Assembly (NCBI RefSeq): GCF_949769195.1
Contig: NZ_OX458333.1
Location: forward strand, 3,229,001-3,293,000
Origin: Methylocaldum szegediense
Lineage (GTDB): Bacteria; Pseudomonadota; Gammaproteobacteria; Methylococcales; Methylococcaceae
Reading direction: 5' to 3'
DNA length: 64,000 nt
Part shown: one piece after another, positions 17,683-26,970 of the stretch
How positions within the stretch are numbered: the first letter of the stretch is position 1
How the letters are laid out: every line of letters starts with the position of its first letter
The notes under the pieces: model-generated
What the model saw: only the letters and a program-made list of their open reading frames with translations
Told to the model about the DNA's origin: nothing
Database searches by the model: none
Position numbers and translations under genes: made by a program

Positions 17683-19419
17683 ATGGCGACGAATTCCGAC
17701 CTGAACGTTCTGACGACAGACATCTTGGTGATCGGCGGCGGCACGGCCGGTCCCATGGCCGCCATCAAGGCGAGGGAACGTGATCCCAACCTCAAGGTGC
17801 TGCTTCTGGAAAAAGCCCATGTCAAGCGCAGCGGTGCGATCAGCATGGGTATGGACGGTCTCAACAATGCCATTATCCCCGGCTACGCATCACCGGAGCA
17901 GTATGTCAAGGAAATCACCATCGCCAACGACGGGATCGTCAACCAAAAGACCATCATGGCCTACGCGCGGCGTAGCTTCGACATGATTCAGGAACTGGAC
18001 CGTTGGGGAGTTCGCTTCAAGAAAGACGAAACCGGCGAATACGACGTCAAGAAGGTTCACCCGGTGGGCGCTTACGTGCTGCCGATGCCAGAAGGACACT
18101 CGATCAAGAAGGTTCTCTACCGGCAGCTCAAGAAGCATCGGGTAGAAATCACCAATCGCTACATGGCGACTCGACTGCTCACGGATAACGGCCGCATCGC
18201 CGGAGCTGCGGCGATCAATACCCGCACGGGAGAGTTCCTGGTTATTCGCGCCAAGGCCGTGATCCTCTGTACCGGGGCGGCCGGACGGCTGGGCTTGCCG
18301 GCGTCGGGATATCTGTTCGGAACCTACGAAAATCCGACCAATGCCGGCGACGGTTATAGCATGGCCTATCGCGCCGGCGCCGAATTGAGTGGGATCGAGT
18401 GTTTTCAGATCAACCCCTTGATCAAGGACTACAACGGTCCCGCCTGCGCTTACGTGACCGGGCCGTATGGGGGTTATACCGCGAACGCAAAAGGTTATCG
18501 CTTCATTAACTGCGATTACTGGAGCGGACAGATGATGCTGGAGTTCTACAACGAACTTCAGAGCGGAAACGGCCCGGTGTTCCTGAAGCTCGATCACCTC
18601 GCCGACGAAACCATCAGCGAGATCGAAGGCATTCTCCATACTAACGAACGTCCCAGCCGGGGACGGTTTCACGAGCGCCGGGGAACGGATTACCGGCGCA
18701 GCATGGTGGAGATGCACATTTCGGAAATCGGTCTTTGCAGCGGGCACAGCGCGTCCGGCGTCTGGGTCGACGAGCAGGCAAGGACAACCGTGCCGGGGCT
18801 TTACGCCGCGGGCGACCTCGCCTGCGTGCCGCACAATTACATGCTTGGGGCTTTCGTTTACGGCGCCATCGCCGGGGAGGACGCCGCCGGATATTGCAGA
18901 GCCCACGCACTAGCGGATCTCGACCGTGAGCAGATCGCTCGAGAGCGGGATCGGGTCCTCCTTCCGTTGAAACGGAACGACGGTATTCCGCCCGGACAGA
19001 TGGAGTACAAGTTACGGCGCATGGTAAACGACTATCTGACGCCGCCCAAGGTGACGCGGAAGATGGAGATCGGTTTACAGAGGTTTGCCGAAATCCGCGA
19101 AGACCTGCCTTTGTTGGTCGCGCGTGATCCACATGAACTCATGCGCGCTTTGGAAGTTCACGCCATACTCGACTGCGCCGAGATGGCGGCGCGGGCTTCC
19201 CTGTTCCGGGAAGAAAGCCGCTGGGGTTTGTACCATTTTCGGGTGGATTACCCCGAGACCGATAACCGGAACTGGTTCGTGCACGTGCAACTCAAGAAGG
19301 GGACGGACGGCGAAATGAGCTGTTTCAAACGCCCCGTCGACCCATATCTGGTTGAACCGGACGAGGAGGCCGAACGCGCTTTCGGTTCGATGCGCATCAC
19401 CGAAAAACTCCAAGCTTGA
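17683..19419 (+). CDS. AprA-like FAD-dependent oxidoreductase (fumarate reductase/APS reductase flavoprotein family)
   Basis: Flavoprotein of 578 residues. The FAD dinucleotide site ILVIGGGTAGPMAAIKARE is near residue 15; the C-terminal part has GLYAAGDLACVPHN and the capping domain with ARASLFREESRWGLYHFRVD. The layout matches the adenylylsulfate reductase alpha/succinate dehydrogenase A family. The next gene, 6 bp downstream, is a two-cluster ferredoxin of AprB type, so the two probably form an AprAB-like pair. No sulfate adenylyltransferase is nearby, and the pair follows ssuB by 16 bp, so the substrate may be an organosulfur compound rather than APS. Start at ATG 17683; the weak upstream site leaves some doubt. 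Confidence 0.85.
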   Translation: MATNSDLNVLTTDILVIGGGTAGPMAAIKARERDPNLKVLLLEKAHVKRSGAISMGMDGLNNAIIPGYASPEQYVKEITIANDGIVNQKTIMAYARRSFDMIQELDRWGVRFKKDETGEYDVKKVHPVGAYVLPMPEGHSIKKVLYRQLKKHRVEITNRYMATRLLTDNGRIAGAAAINTRTGEFLVIRAKAVILCTGAAGRLGLPASGYLFGTYENPTNAGDGYSMAYRAGAELSGIECFQINPLIKDYNGPACAYVTGPYGGYTANAKGYRFINCDYWSGQMMLEFYNELQSGNGPVFLKLDHLADETISEIEGILHTNERPSRGRFHERRGTDYRRSMVEMHISEIGLCSGHSASGVWVDEQARTTVPGLYAAGDLACVPHNYMLGAFVYGAIAGEDAAGYCRAHALADLDREQIARERDRVLLPLKRNDGIPPGQMEYKLRRMVNDYLTPPKVTRKMEIGLQRFAEIREDLPLLVARDPHELMRALEVHAILDCAEMAARASLFREESRWGLYHFRVDYPETDNRNWFVHVQLKKGTDGEMSCFKRPVDPYLVEPDEEAERAFGSMRITEKLQA

Positions 19420-19425
19420 TGCCCT

Positions 19426-19659
19426 ATGCCCATTGCCAACACGCCTACCAGCCTGCCCGTGGTCGTTGACGGAGACCGGTGCATTGCCGATAAAGGCTGC
19501 ACCGTCTGCGTCGATGTCTGTCCGCTCGACGTCCTGAGGATAGATCCGGCTACCGGCAAGGCGTACATGAAATACGACGAATGCTGGTATTGCCTGCCTT
19601 GCGAGAAGGACTGCCCGACTGGGGCGGTCAAAGTCCACATCCCCTACCTACTGCGGTAA
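19426..19659 (+). CDS. AprB-like ferredoxin with two [4Fe-4S] sites
   Basis: Protein of 77 residues with two cysteine sets: CIADKGCTVCVDVCPLDV and CWYCLPCEKDCPTGAV, each able to hold a [4Fe-4S] cluster. The spacing before the second cysteine of set one is expanded, as in APS reductase beta subunits, but the long C-terminal tail of classic AprB is missing. It would pass electrons to or from the AprA-like flavoprotein encoded 6 bp upstream. Confidence 0.9.
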   Translation: MPIANTPTSLPVVVDGDRCIADKGCTVCVDVCPLDVLRIDPATGKAYMKYDECWYCLPCEKDCPTGAVKVHIPYLLR

Positions 19660-19790
19660 CCGCATAATCATGCGTCACCGTTCCGTTCTGCAAGGGGCGT
19701 ATGCCCGTAGGGCTTTCGCATGTCTAGGGACGGTGCGAGGACGGCGGCGCTAACCGAACTTCACCCATCCGACATACAGGAGTTTATTTG

Positions 19791-22154
19791 ATGACAGCGA
19801 CAACCAGCGCTCGCGTTCAGTCGGAAGGCACGATCGCCATCGTTGGAGCCGGTTTTGCCGGTACCATGGTCGGCGTGCACCTTCTCAAGCGGGCCAGCAG
19901 TCCGTTGCGGATCACGCTGATCGAGCGTTATCCGGAGCAATTCTGTCGCGGCGTTGCTTACTCGACCCGCGAGCGTTGCCATTTGCTCAACGTGGGGGCG
20001 GGCAATATGAGCGCTTTTCCGGATTACCCGGACGACTTCCTGCAGTGGGCGCTCGACCGAAAGCAACGCTTGGCCGACTTTTTACCTGGGGACGAAATCT
20101 CTCCCCACACTTTTCTAACGAGGCATCTTTACGGCGAATATCTGCACGGGGTGTTCGAACAGGCGCTAGGTGGTGCGCGTCCGGGCGTCGAATTGGCTGT
20201 GGTATACGACGAAGTGATCGACATCGTCGCTGACGATGCCATGCAGAACATCGAACTGCGAAGCGGAAACACCATCCAGGCGCACCGGGTCGTACTCGCT
20301 CTGGGTAATTTTCCGCCGCCCGACCCGTCGGTGGCCGACGATGCGTTTTACCAAAGCGCCCGATATTGTCGTAATCCATGGTCGAAAGGCGGTTCTCCGG
20401 TCGTCGGCCGAGATGAGACCTGTTTGATGATCGGATCGGGTTTGACCATGGTCGATCTGGCTATTGCGCTTCGCGAGCGGGATTTCCGAGGTCGCATTCA
20501 CGTGGTTTCGCGGCACGGCTGGCTACCGCCGGTTCAACAGCCCGGCCCGGAGAGTCCGTGCCGTATCGATTTCGACGAGTTGCCGCGCACGGTCAGGTCG
20601 TTGTTGCGATGGTTCCGCGCGCAATTAAGGACGGGTCAAGATTGGCGGTCTTTGATCAGCGCGGTACGGCCCCGCACCGCTTCGACTTGGAGCGCGCTTC
20701 CTGTTCAAGAAAAACGGCGTTTTATCCGCCACCTGCGGACACTGTGGGACAATCACCGCCACCAACTTGCGCCGGTCGCTGCAGAAAAATTGCGTGCAAT
20801 GATCGCTTCCGACCAGTTGACGGTTCACGCAGGACGCGTGGAGCGCTTCGTCGAAGACGAGCATGGGGTCGACGTAACGATCCGCTTGCGCGGAAGCAAC
20901 GAACGGAAAATCCTGCGTGTGGACCGTGTCGTCAATTGCACCGGCTCGGAATGCGACTACCGTAAGCTCAGAGAGCCTCTCGTCGAGAACCTGATCCGGC
21001 GGGGAAGAGTGATTCCCGATGCGGTCGCTTTCGGGCTGGCGGTGTCTCCCGACGGTGCCCTGATCGACGCCGAAGGGCGCGTTTCCGATTCGCTCTTCAC
21101 GCTCGGCCCGCCGCGAAAAGGAACTCTTTGGGAGACGACCGCTGTTCCGGAAATCCGGGTTCAAGCCCAGCAGCTGGCGGAACGGCTGTTGGCTTCCTTT
21201 GAAGGTAAAAGCGACGAGAGATCCAGCGAAGCGGCGAGTCCGGTTGCGCGCGGCGATGCCGGGGTTCGCCGTCTGGCGGTGCTTCGGCTGGCGGAATGCG
21301 AAGAGGAAGAAGCCGTTCCCGAGCTGACGAAGGCACTCTCGGATTCGGACCGGGACGTTCGACTGGAAGCGGTGCGAGTATTAGCGGAATTCGACGGGCC
21401 TCCGGTGGTTGCCTCTTTGCTCGTTGCGATCGAGGATCCCGACGACGCTGTCAGAGGCGCGGCCGCGGATGCGCTCGCGGAAAAGTGTGACGAGTCGGAC
21501 CAGTTCGAGCTGCTGAATCGATTGGATCACTCCGACGCCTTCGTGCGGGCCGCGGCGCTGCGGGCGCTGAAGCCGCTGAAGTTACCTGCGGCGCTGAAGC
21601 CGGCGATCGCCGCCCTACAGGATGACCATGTCGGCGTTCGGCGCGAGGCGGTGGGTGTGCTCGGCTACCTCCAGTCCGAAGCGGCCGTGCCTGCATTGAA
21701 GGATGCGGTTCACGACGCTCATTCCGAGGTGCGGCGGGCTGCCATTAAGGCCCTGATTCCGCACGGAATCGCCTCCCGGGACAGCCTTAAAGATGCGGAC
21801 TGGCAGGTACGCCAGGATGCTGCCGAGTCCGTCGGCAAAGTCAAGGACCGGCATGGTTTCGATGCACTGCTGGCCGCGCTCGAAGACGATCATTGGCAGG
21901 TTCGGCAGAAGGCCGCCTGGAGTCTGGGACAACTCGGCGACCCCCGCGCCATTCCCGTGCTCGGTAGCCAGTTGCTGAGCCACCCGGAAAGCAACGTGCG
22001 CAAGGAGGCCGCGGCAGCGCTTGGCGCGATCGGCCATGCTGACGGCGAAATTTACCTGCAAAAGGCTTCGGCCGATTGCGACGCCGATGTCCGTAAGTCC
22101 GTGAGGCTGGCGCTGCAGATGATCGGGAAAGGATTCGCGGCGAGGGATTGTTGA
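19791..22154 (+). CDS. FAD/NAD(P)-binding oxidoreductase fused to C-terminal HEAT repeats
   Basis: Large two-part protein of 787 residues. The N-terminal 450 residues are an FAD/NAD(P)-binding (NAD_binding_9-like) module: IAIVGAGFAGTMVGVHLL, RGVAYSTRERCHLLNVGAG (hydroxyacyl-glutathione-like GxAYx motif of the family) and a second nucleotide site CLMIGSGLTMVDLAIALR. From about residue 480 there are roughly nine HEAT/PBS-lyase-like repeats of about 31 residues (for example DVRLEAVRVLAEF, AVRGAAADALAEK, VRRAAIKALIP, VRQKAAWSLGQLGD). ATG 19791 follows ACAGGAG. It lies 131 bp after the ferredoxin gene on the same strand. The HEAT part may dock the enzyme onto the AprAB-like pair; that is inference. 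Confidence 0.85.
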   Translation: MTATTSARVQSEGTIAIVGAGFAGTMVGVHLLKRASSPLRITLIERYPEQFCRGVAYSTRERCHLLNVGAGNMSAFPDYPDDFLQWALDRKQRLADFLPGDEISPHTFLTRHLYGEYLHGVFEQALGGARPGVELAVVYDEVIDIVADDAMQNIELRSGNTIQAHRVVLALGNFPPPDPSVADDAFYQSARYCRNPWSKGGSPVVGRDETCLMIGSGLTMVDLAIALRERDFRGRIHVVSRHGWLPPVQQPGPESPCRIDFDELPRTVRSLLRWFRAQLRTGQDWRSLISAVRPRTASTWSALPVQEKRRFIRHLRTLWDNHRHQLAPVAAEKLRAMIASDQLTVHAGRVERFVEDEHGVDVTIRLRGSNERKILRVDRVVNCTGSECDYRKLREPLVENLIRRGRVIPDAVAFGLAVSPDGALIDAEGRVSDSLFTLGPPRKGTLWETTAVPEIRVQAQQLAERLLASFEGKSDERSSEAASPVARGDAGVRRLAVLRLAECEEEEAVPELTKALSDSDRDVRLEAVRVLAEFDGPPVVASLLVAIEDPDDAVRGAAADALAEKCDESDQFELLNRLDHSDAFVRAAALRALKPLKLPAALKPAIAALQDDHVGVRREAVGVLGYLQSEAAVPALKDAVHDAHSEVRRAAIKALIPHGIASRDSLKDADWQVRQDAAESVGKVKDRHGFDALLAALEDDHWQVRQKAAWSLGQLGDPRAIPVLGSQLLSHPESNVRKEAAAALGAIGHADGEIYLQKASADCDADVRKSVRLALQMIGKGFAARDC

Positions 22155-22468
22155 CGAACGCTTGAGCCGATAGTCCTTGACCGATGGTGACGACGGTGCC
22201 CGCCGGGCCAGCCTTTTACCGATAGTAAGTAACCTGAGAATAAAAGAGCAGGCCGAGGCAATCGAGCGGTACCCGATTGTCGAAACTCAACTTTCAATGG
22301 CACGCCCTCACGAAGGCTGTCATGTAGGGTGCAGTGTGTCCGCATGCCCCGCCGTTTCGCGGTGTGCAGCGGGTTACAGCCTAGCGGCCTAACCCGCCCT
22401 ACGACTCGCTTCCAAGTCCCTTTGCCAGCCCTGTCCCGAACGGAGGCGGAGAGTTCAGGGTGACGGGC
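22155..22468. other. Convergent intergenic region, about 310 bp, with a palindromic repeat
   Basis: Lies between two convergent genes. It contains the repeat copy at 22324-22402 and no credible gene. Confidence 0.6.
22324..22402. repeat. GTAGGG...CCCTAC palindromic repeat, short copy
   Basis: Begins GTAGGGTGCAG and ends GCGGCCTAACCCGCCCTAC. The last 19 bases are identical to the end of the larger copy at 45579-45706. The left arm is degenerate. A non-coding dispersed repeat. Confidence 0.6.
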
Positions 22469-23017
22469 CTATTGCGTCGGTTTCCAATCCTCGAGCAAGC
22501 CTCTCAACAGTTCGAGTCCTTCTTCCCAGTCGCCCAAGCCGCTCGATGCGTTGATATGCCCGCAAGGTGCGATCTCGACGAAACGGCTGCCCCAAGCCGC
22601 CGCACAGCGCCGGGCGTATTCCGGACTGGCGTAAGGATCGTCCGGGCTCGCCACCAGCGTGCTCGGAAAGGCGAGTGGTCGCAGCGGAACCGGCGTAAAA
22701 CCGACAGCCCGACGAGGAAAGCAGGGCATTGCGGGGTCCGGAGGCGCGACCAGCAAGGCACCACGGATCGAGTGCCGGGTCCGCGTAGCCCAATGGGCGA
22801 CGAGGAGGCAACCCAGGCTGTGCGCCACGAGTACGGTGCGCGGGCCCGACTTCGAAACAGCGGTCTCCAACCTCTCAATCCAGTTACGACAGACCGGTGC
22901 ATTCCACTCGTCTTGCTGGACTCGGCGGATTTCCGGGTGCTTGATTTCCCAACGGGTTTGCCAATGTTCAGGACCGGAGCCGCCGATGCCTGGAAGTATG
23001 AGGACGGGAGTTTGCAT
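22469..23017 (-). CDS. RBBP9/YdeN-family alpha/beta hydrolase
   Basis: Serine hydrolase-fold protein of 182 residues, normal for the family. The start TPVLILPGIGGSGPEHWQT is diagnostic; the nucleophile is Ser in VAHSLGCLL, the acid probably Asp in VASPDDPYAS, and the base His in CGHINASSGLGDWEEG. The substrate is unknown. It is flanked by convergent and divergent-spaced genes and seems to be a single unit. Confidence 0.9.
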   Translation of the reverse strand: MQTPVLILPGIGGSGPEHWQTRWEIKHPEIRRVQQDEWNAPVCRNWIERLETAVSKSGPRTVLVAHSLGCLLVAHWATRTRHSIRGALLVAPPDPAMPCFPRRAVGFTPVPLRPLAFPSTLVASPDDPYASPEYARRCAAAWGSRFVEIAPCGHINASSGLGDWEEGLELLRGLLEDWKPTQ

Positions 23018-23076
23018 TCAGATCCCTGAATGAGTTGCATCCGTGGCAAAGGCTGATGGTAGTGTCTCGTTCTCGG

Positions 23077-24177
23077 CTACGAGGCTATGAATTGACCGCT
23101 TCCGATGGTGTTCTCCGAGACCGAGTTGTGGTTGAACGTGCGCAGCCGCTTCGGCTGCAAATAAACGCTTTCGCCTTCACGAAAACCTTTGTTGGCGAAC
23201 CGATCACGAGTCAGCTCGACTTCTACCATTCCGCGGCCGTCCGCGCGTTCCAGCTCGATGCGTACGGTGGCTCCCAAAGGACGGATGTCATTGATCTTCG
23301 CGGCGATGGTGCCGGCACTGCGGTCCCGCAGGATTTCGATTTCATGAGGACGCACGTAGAAAACGGCCGATTCGGGATGGTCCTGGCCCCCGGCGAGTTC
23401 CACCTCGGCATCGCCGATGCGGACATGGCCGTCGTGGACCCGTCCGTGGAACAGGTTGACATCGCCCAGGAACTGATAGACAAACGGCGTCGCCGGATGG
23501 TCGTAAACCTCGTGTGGGGCGCCGATCTGCTCGATCCGTCCTTCGTTCAACACCACCACCCGGTCGGCCACTTCCAGGGCTTCTTCCTGGTCGTGGGTGA
23601 CGAAGACGCTGGTCACGTGCAATTCGTCGTGGAGACGCCGCAGCCAGCGGCGCAAGTCCTTGCGTACCTTGGCGTCGAGGGCGCCGAAAGGCTCGTCCAA
23701 CAGCAGCACTTGTGGCTCGACCGCCAGGGCGCGGGCCAGGGCGATGCGCTGGCGTTGACCGCCCGACAATTGGTCGGGGTAGCGATCCGCCAGCCAATCG
23801 AGTTGCACGAGGTTCAGCAGGTCGTGCACTCTTTTCCGGATCACGCTTTCCGGCGGTCTTTTTGCCCTCGGCCGGACACGAAGGCCGAACGCGATGTTTT
23901 CGAATACGGTCATGTGCCGGAACAGGGCGTAGTGCTGGAAGACGAAACCGACTTGGCGGTCTCTAACGTGACGATGGGTTGCGTCTTCGCCATGGAACAG
24001 GATCGAACCGGTGTCGGGCACCTCCAGTCCTGCGATGATGCGCAGCAAGGTCGTCTTGCCGCAGCCGGAAGGTCCCAGGAGCGCTACCAGTTCGCCACTC
24101 GCGATGTCGAGGCTGATGTTTTTCAGAGCCTTGAATCGGCCGAAGGACTTTTCGACATTCTTGATTTCGATGCTCAT
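23077..24177 (-). CDS. cysA: Sulfate/thiosulfate ABC transporter ATP-binding protein
   Basis: ATPase of 366 residues, the usual CysA length. Walker [17 protein letters not shown]-loop [19 protein letters not shown], signature [15 protein letters not shown], Walker [21 protein letters not shown], which is characteristic of CysA, and a C-terminal TOBE-like regulatory domain. It energises import by CysT/CysW, encoded upstream on the same strand. The gap to cysW is 95 bp. Confidence 0.95.
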   Translation of the reverse strand: MSIEIKNVEKSFGRFKALKNISLDIASGELVALLGPSGCGKTTLLRIIAGLEVPDTGSILFHGEDATHRHVRDRQVGFVFQHYALFRHMTVFENIAFGLRVRPRAKRPPESVIRKRVHDLLNLVQLDWLADRYPDQLSGGQRQRIALARALAVEPQVLLLDEPFGALDAKVRKDLRRWLRRLHDELHVTSVFVTHDQEEALEVADRVVVLNEGRIEQIGAPHEVYDHPATPFVYQFLGDVNLFHGRVHDGHVRIGDAEVELAGGQDHPESAVFYVRPHEIEILRDRSAGTIAAKINDIRPLGATVRIELERADGRGMVEVELTRDRFANKGFREGESVYLQPKRLRTFNHNSVSENTIGSGQFIAS

Positions 24178-24272
24178 TGCAGGGTGCTCCTAAATTGGGT
24201 GAACTAGCTCAGCCTGGGTAAAACGCCTCTCTTTTCGGCGGATAACGGCGGCCGGCCCAGTCGCTGACAGCT

Positions 24273-25151
24273 TCACGAATGCTTCTCGGTCTGCAGTTTG
24301 ATGCGCCACTCCAGGATGCTCTTGGCCGCTAGGGTCACCAGAGCCAGCAGCGCCAACACGGAAGCCACCGCGAATGCGGCAGTGCTGTTGTATTCGTTGT
24401 ACAGAATCTCCACATGCAGCGGCACGGTATTGGTCATCCCCCGGATGTGTCCGGATACCACCGAGACTGCCCCGAATTCCCCCATGGCGCGCGCGTTGCA
24501 CAGGATCACGCCGTAGAGCAATCCCCATTTCACATTGGGCAGGGTGACGCGCCAGAAGGTCTGCCAGCCCGATGCGCCTAGTACGATCGCGGCTTCTTCC
24601 TCCTCCTTGCCCTGCGCCTGCATGAGCGGAATGAGCTCGCGGGCGACGAAGGGGAAGGTGACGAAAATCGTGGCGAGGACGATGCCGGGTACGGCAAAGA
24701 TCAGCTTGATGTCGTGTTCCTGCAGCCACGGACCGAGCCAGCCCTGAAGGCCGAACAGCAATACGTAGATCAAGCCCGAGACCACCGGCGATACCGAGAA
24801 CGGCAGGTCGATCAGGGTGATCAGTAGGCTTTTCCCCGGAAATTCGAACTTGGCGATCGCCCAAGCGGCGGCGATGCCGAAGACCAGATTGAGCGGCACC
24901 GAGATGGCCGCCGCTAACAAGGTCAACTGCATTGCTGAAACCGCGTTGGGTTCGATCAGCGCAGCGACATAAGCCTCCAAACCTTTGCTGAAGGCTTGAG
25001 TGAAGATGACGGCCAAGGGCAAGAACAGAAAACCGATCAGAAAAACGAGAGCCAACACGATCAGCAGCCAGCGGACGAGCACCGGGTCACGATTCGTGCG
25101 GGCGACGGCATGGCTACGGCCAATCGGCGACGGGATAGCAATCGTAGACAT
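24273..25151 (-). CDS. cysW: Sulfate/thiosulfate ABC transporter permease CysW
   Basis: Inner-membrane permease of 292 residues with about six helices. The N-terminal hydrophilic stretch ends before [20 protein letters not shown]; the EAA loop is [40 protein letters not shown] is a CysW hallmark. It lies 21 bp after cysT. Confidence 0.95.
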   Translation of the reverse strand: MSTIAIPSPIGRSHAVARTNRDPVLVRWLLIVLALVFLIGFLFLPLAVIFTQAFSKGLEAYVAALIEPNAVSAMQLTLLAAAISVPLNLVFGIAAAWAIAKFEFPGKSLLITLIDLPFSVSPVVSGLIYVLLFGLQGWLGPWLQEHDIKLIFAVPGIVLATIFVTFPFVARELIPLMQAQGKEEEEAAIVLGASGWQTFWRVTLPNVKWGLLYGVILCNARAMGEFGAVSVVSGHIRGMTNTVPLHVEILYNEYNSTAAFAVASVLALLALVTLAAKSILEWRIKLQTEKHS

Positions 25152-25172
25152 TCTGGAATTCCTTGAAAAAAG

Positions 25173-25994
25173 TCAGGCGCGACGCATTTCGGTCCAGCGT
25201 TGAAGTCCGTTTATGGCGAGCAGCATGCCGAACGATACGACCAGCATGGAGACAGCTAAGGCCGTGGCGCCGGCGTAGTCGTACTGCTCCAACTTGGTGA
25301 CGATCAACAGCGGCGTGATTTCCGAAACCATCGGAATATTGCCGGCGATAAAGATGACCGAGCCGTACTCTCCTACGGCGCGGGCGAAGGCCAAAGCGAA
25401 TCCGGTCAGGATGGCCGGAACGAGCGTAGGCAAGATGACCTTTTGGAATGTTTGCAAGCGGTTGGCACCTAGGCTGGCTGCCGCTTCCTCCAGCTCGGTA
25501 TCGAAAGCCTCGAGTACCGGCTGAACCGTCCGTACGACGAACGGCAAGCCTATGAAAGTCAGTGCGATGACAATGCCCAGCGGGGTGTGGGCGATCTTGA
25601 TGCCCAGCGGCGCGAAAAACTGGCCGATCCAGCCTTTGCTCGAATAAATCGTGGCCAGCGAGATGCCGGCCACGGCAGTAGGCAAGGCGAACGGTAAGTC
25701 CACGAGCGCGTCAACTAGCTTTTTCCCGAAGAAGTCGTAACGAACCAGAACCCAGGCCACCAGCAGCCCGAAGACCGCATTGATGGTAGCCCCGATCAGG
25801 GCGGCGCCGAACGTCAGCTTATAAGAAGCGAGGACCCGCGGTGAGGTGACGACCGTCCAGAATCCCTCCCAGCCCAAGGTGGCGCTTTTTAGAAACGTGG
25901 CTGAAAGCGGGATGAGTACGATCAGGCTTAGATAGGTCAACGTGAATCCCAGCGTGATCGAAAAGCCGGGCAATACGCTGTGTCGCTTCAGCAT
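25173..25994 (-). CDS. cysT: Sulfate/thiosulfate ABC transporter permease CysT (CysU)
   Basis: Inner-membrane permease of 273 residues. Motifs: [20 protein letters not shown] at the N-terminus, [20 protein letters not shown], the EAA loop [20 protein letters not shown] and [20 protein letters not shown], all typical of CysT. The ATG at 25994 is preferred over a TTG at 26000. It is the first gene of cysTWA; two 12-bp palindromes lie upstream. The binding protein gene is 11 kb away. Confidence 0.95.
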   Translation of the reverse strand: MLKRHSVLPGFSITLGFTLTYLSLIVLIPLSATFLKSATLGWEGFWTVVTSPRVLASYKLTFGAALIGATINAVFGLLVAWVLVRYDFFGKKLVDALVDLPFALPTAVAGISLATIYSSKGWIGQFFAPLGIKIAHTPLGIVIALTFIGLPFVVRTVQPVLEAFDTELEEAAASLGANRLQTFQKVILPTLVPAILTGFALAFARAVGEYGSVIFIAGNIPMVSEITPLLIVTKLEQYDYAGATALAVSMLVVSFGMLLAINGLQRWTEMRRA

Positions 25995-26044
25995 CGACAA
26001 GAAAACTCCATCGGTTGTGCTGTGAATGTGTACGATATCAGCGC

Positions 26045-26087
26045 AGGAATATTCCTAAAAAGAATGAAAATGACTTTGCATATGCAA
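26045..26087. promoter_or_regulatory. Two 12-bp perfect palindromes upstream of cysT
   Basis: AGGAATATTCCT (26045-26056) and TTGCATATGCAA (26076-26087) are both perfect palindromes, with centres 31 bp apart, about three helical turns, in an AT-rich patch 50-90 bp upstream of cysT. They are candidate operators for a sulfur-responsive regulator. No regulator gene is adjacent, so the partner is unknown. Confidence 0.45.
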
Positions 26088-26664
26088 GAGAGTTATTAAA
26101 AGAAGGATGAAGCGCGTCAGGACAGTAGGATGGCTGGTTCGTTCGGCTTTCTCCGAGTGCTTGGAGTTTTAACCGGAGCGGCAACACAGGGTTTGTCTTC
26201 GTATTCCGGCAGCAAGACTCACCCCGGGCTAGAGGTACTCGGTGGCGGACATGGCCCGCCGTTCACGCCGATGAATGCGGTGTCTGAACCGCCGAAAAAC
26301 GGGCGAGGCTCGCCGCCTTCGAGTGTCAGAAAATTTTACGGTTCATCGATCGGATAGCTTCAGCTCATCGATCGCCGGAAAGCTATGACGGATCAGCTAC
26401 TTATGACAAATCCGCGGGTCCGGGCTATGGATACTCGCCCGATTTCGGCCTTTTCAAGGTGAGCAGAGCGGGCGGAACGTTACGGAGAGCTTACGACAAC
26501 GGTTTCCGCCGAATCTGAAAAGGTCTTGGCGAACAGTAACATAGGTGTCTGGCGCAAAAGTTGAAAGGAGTACGATGGCGTTCCCAAAACGCTCTGGGCT
26601 CTGAAACGGAACTGCGGAGCTCAATCCGGTCTTGTCATCCGTTCTTTCGGAACCTTCCTAGGCG

Positions 26665-26708
26665 ACCTCCGTAGGGGATCGCCGGGACCTCCGTAGGGGA
26701 GCGCCGGA
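26665..26708. repeat. Tandem 22-bp direct repeat
   Basis: Two adjacent units beginning ACCTCCGTAGGGGA (26665-26686 and 26687-26708), differing at two positions. Non-coding; possibly a slippage duplication. Confidence 0.6.
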
Positions 26709-26970
26709 ATGCCGGGTACAAGGCCGGGTAAAGCGGTCAACACCTACCACTCTCACGCAAACCTTTCACAGGGACAGGAAGGACGTCACATGAAAAGGAT
26801 TCAAGGAAAAGCGCTGGTCCTGCGACTCTCCACCTGGGATATCGCTGGACTCCAGTGAAGCGTGTTGAGCGGTTGTCTCTACTTTCCCATCGGGTTTTGT
26901 CTGACCTCGGATAGATCCGAGGCGTAGGCATATTTCACCCAAATCCGCATCTGTTTTAAGGAGAAAACAA

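Larger units (their letters stand above)
25995..26970. other. Gene-free stretch of about 975 bp
   Basis: Separates cysT from the divergently transcribed exopolysaccharide locus. It holds two perfect palindromes near cysT, a tandem 22-bp repeat (26665-26708), a small hairpin CCTCGG/CCGAGG (26905-26922) and tiny open frames with ribosome-binding-like sequences, for example ATG 26790 (22 codons, after AGGAAGG). A 75-codon frame at 26130 has no domain. Two divergent promoters must lie here. Confidence 0.55.

Noticed and set aside
17890-18906. A 338-codon minus-strand frame
   Set aside because: Antisense to the AprA-like gene; no domain or ribosome site.
23035-24207. A 390-codon plus-strand frame
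   Set aside because: Antisense to cysA, whose motifs are complete; the product has no domain and is a codon-bias shadow.
26745-26800. Possible c-di-GMP (GEMM) riboswitch upstream of the polysaccharide synthase
   Set aside because: TCACGCAAACC and GGGAC resemble parts of the aptamer, but the second GACGCAAAGCC block and the closing GGGTTACC helix are missing.
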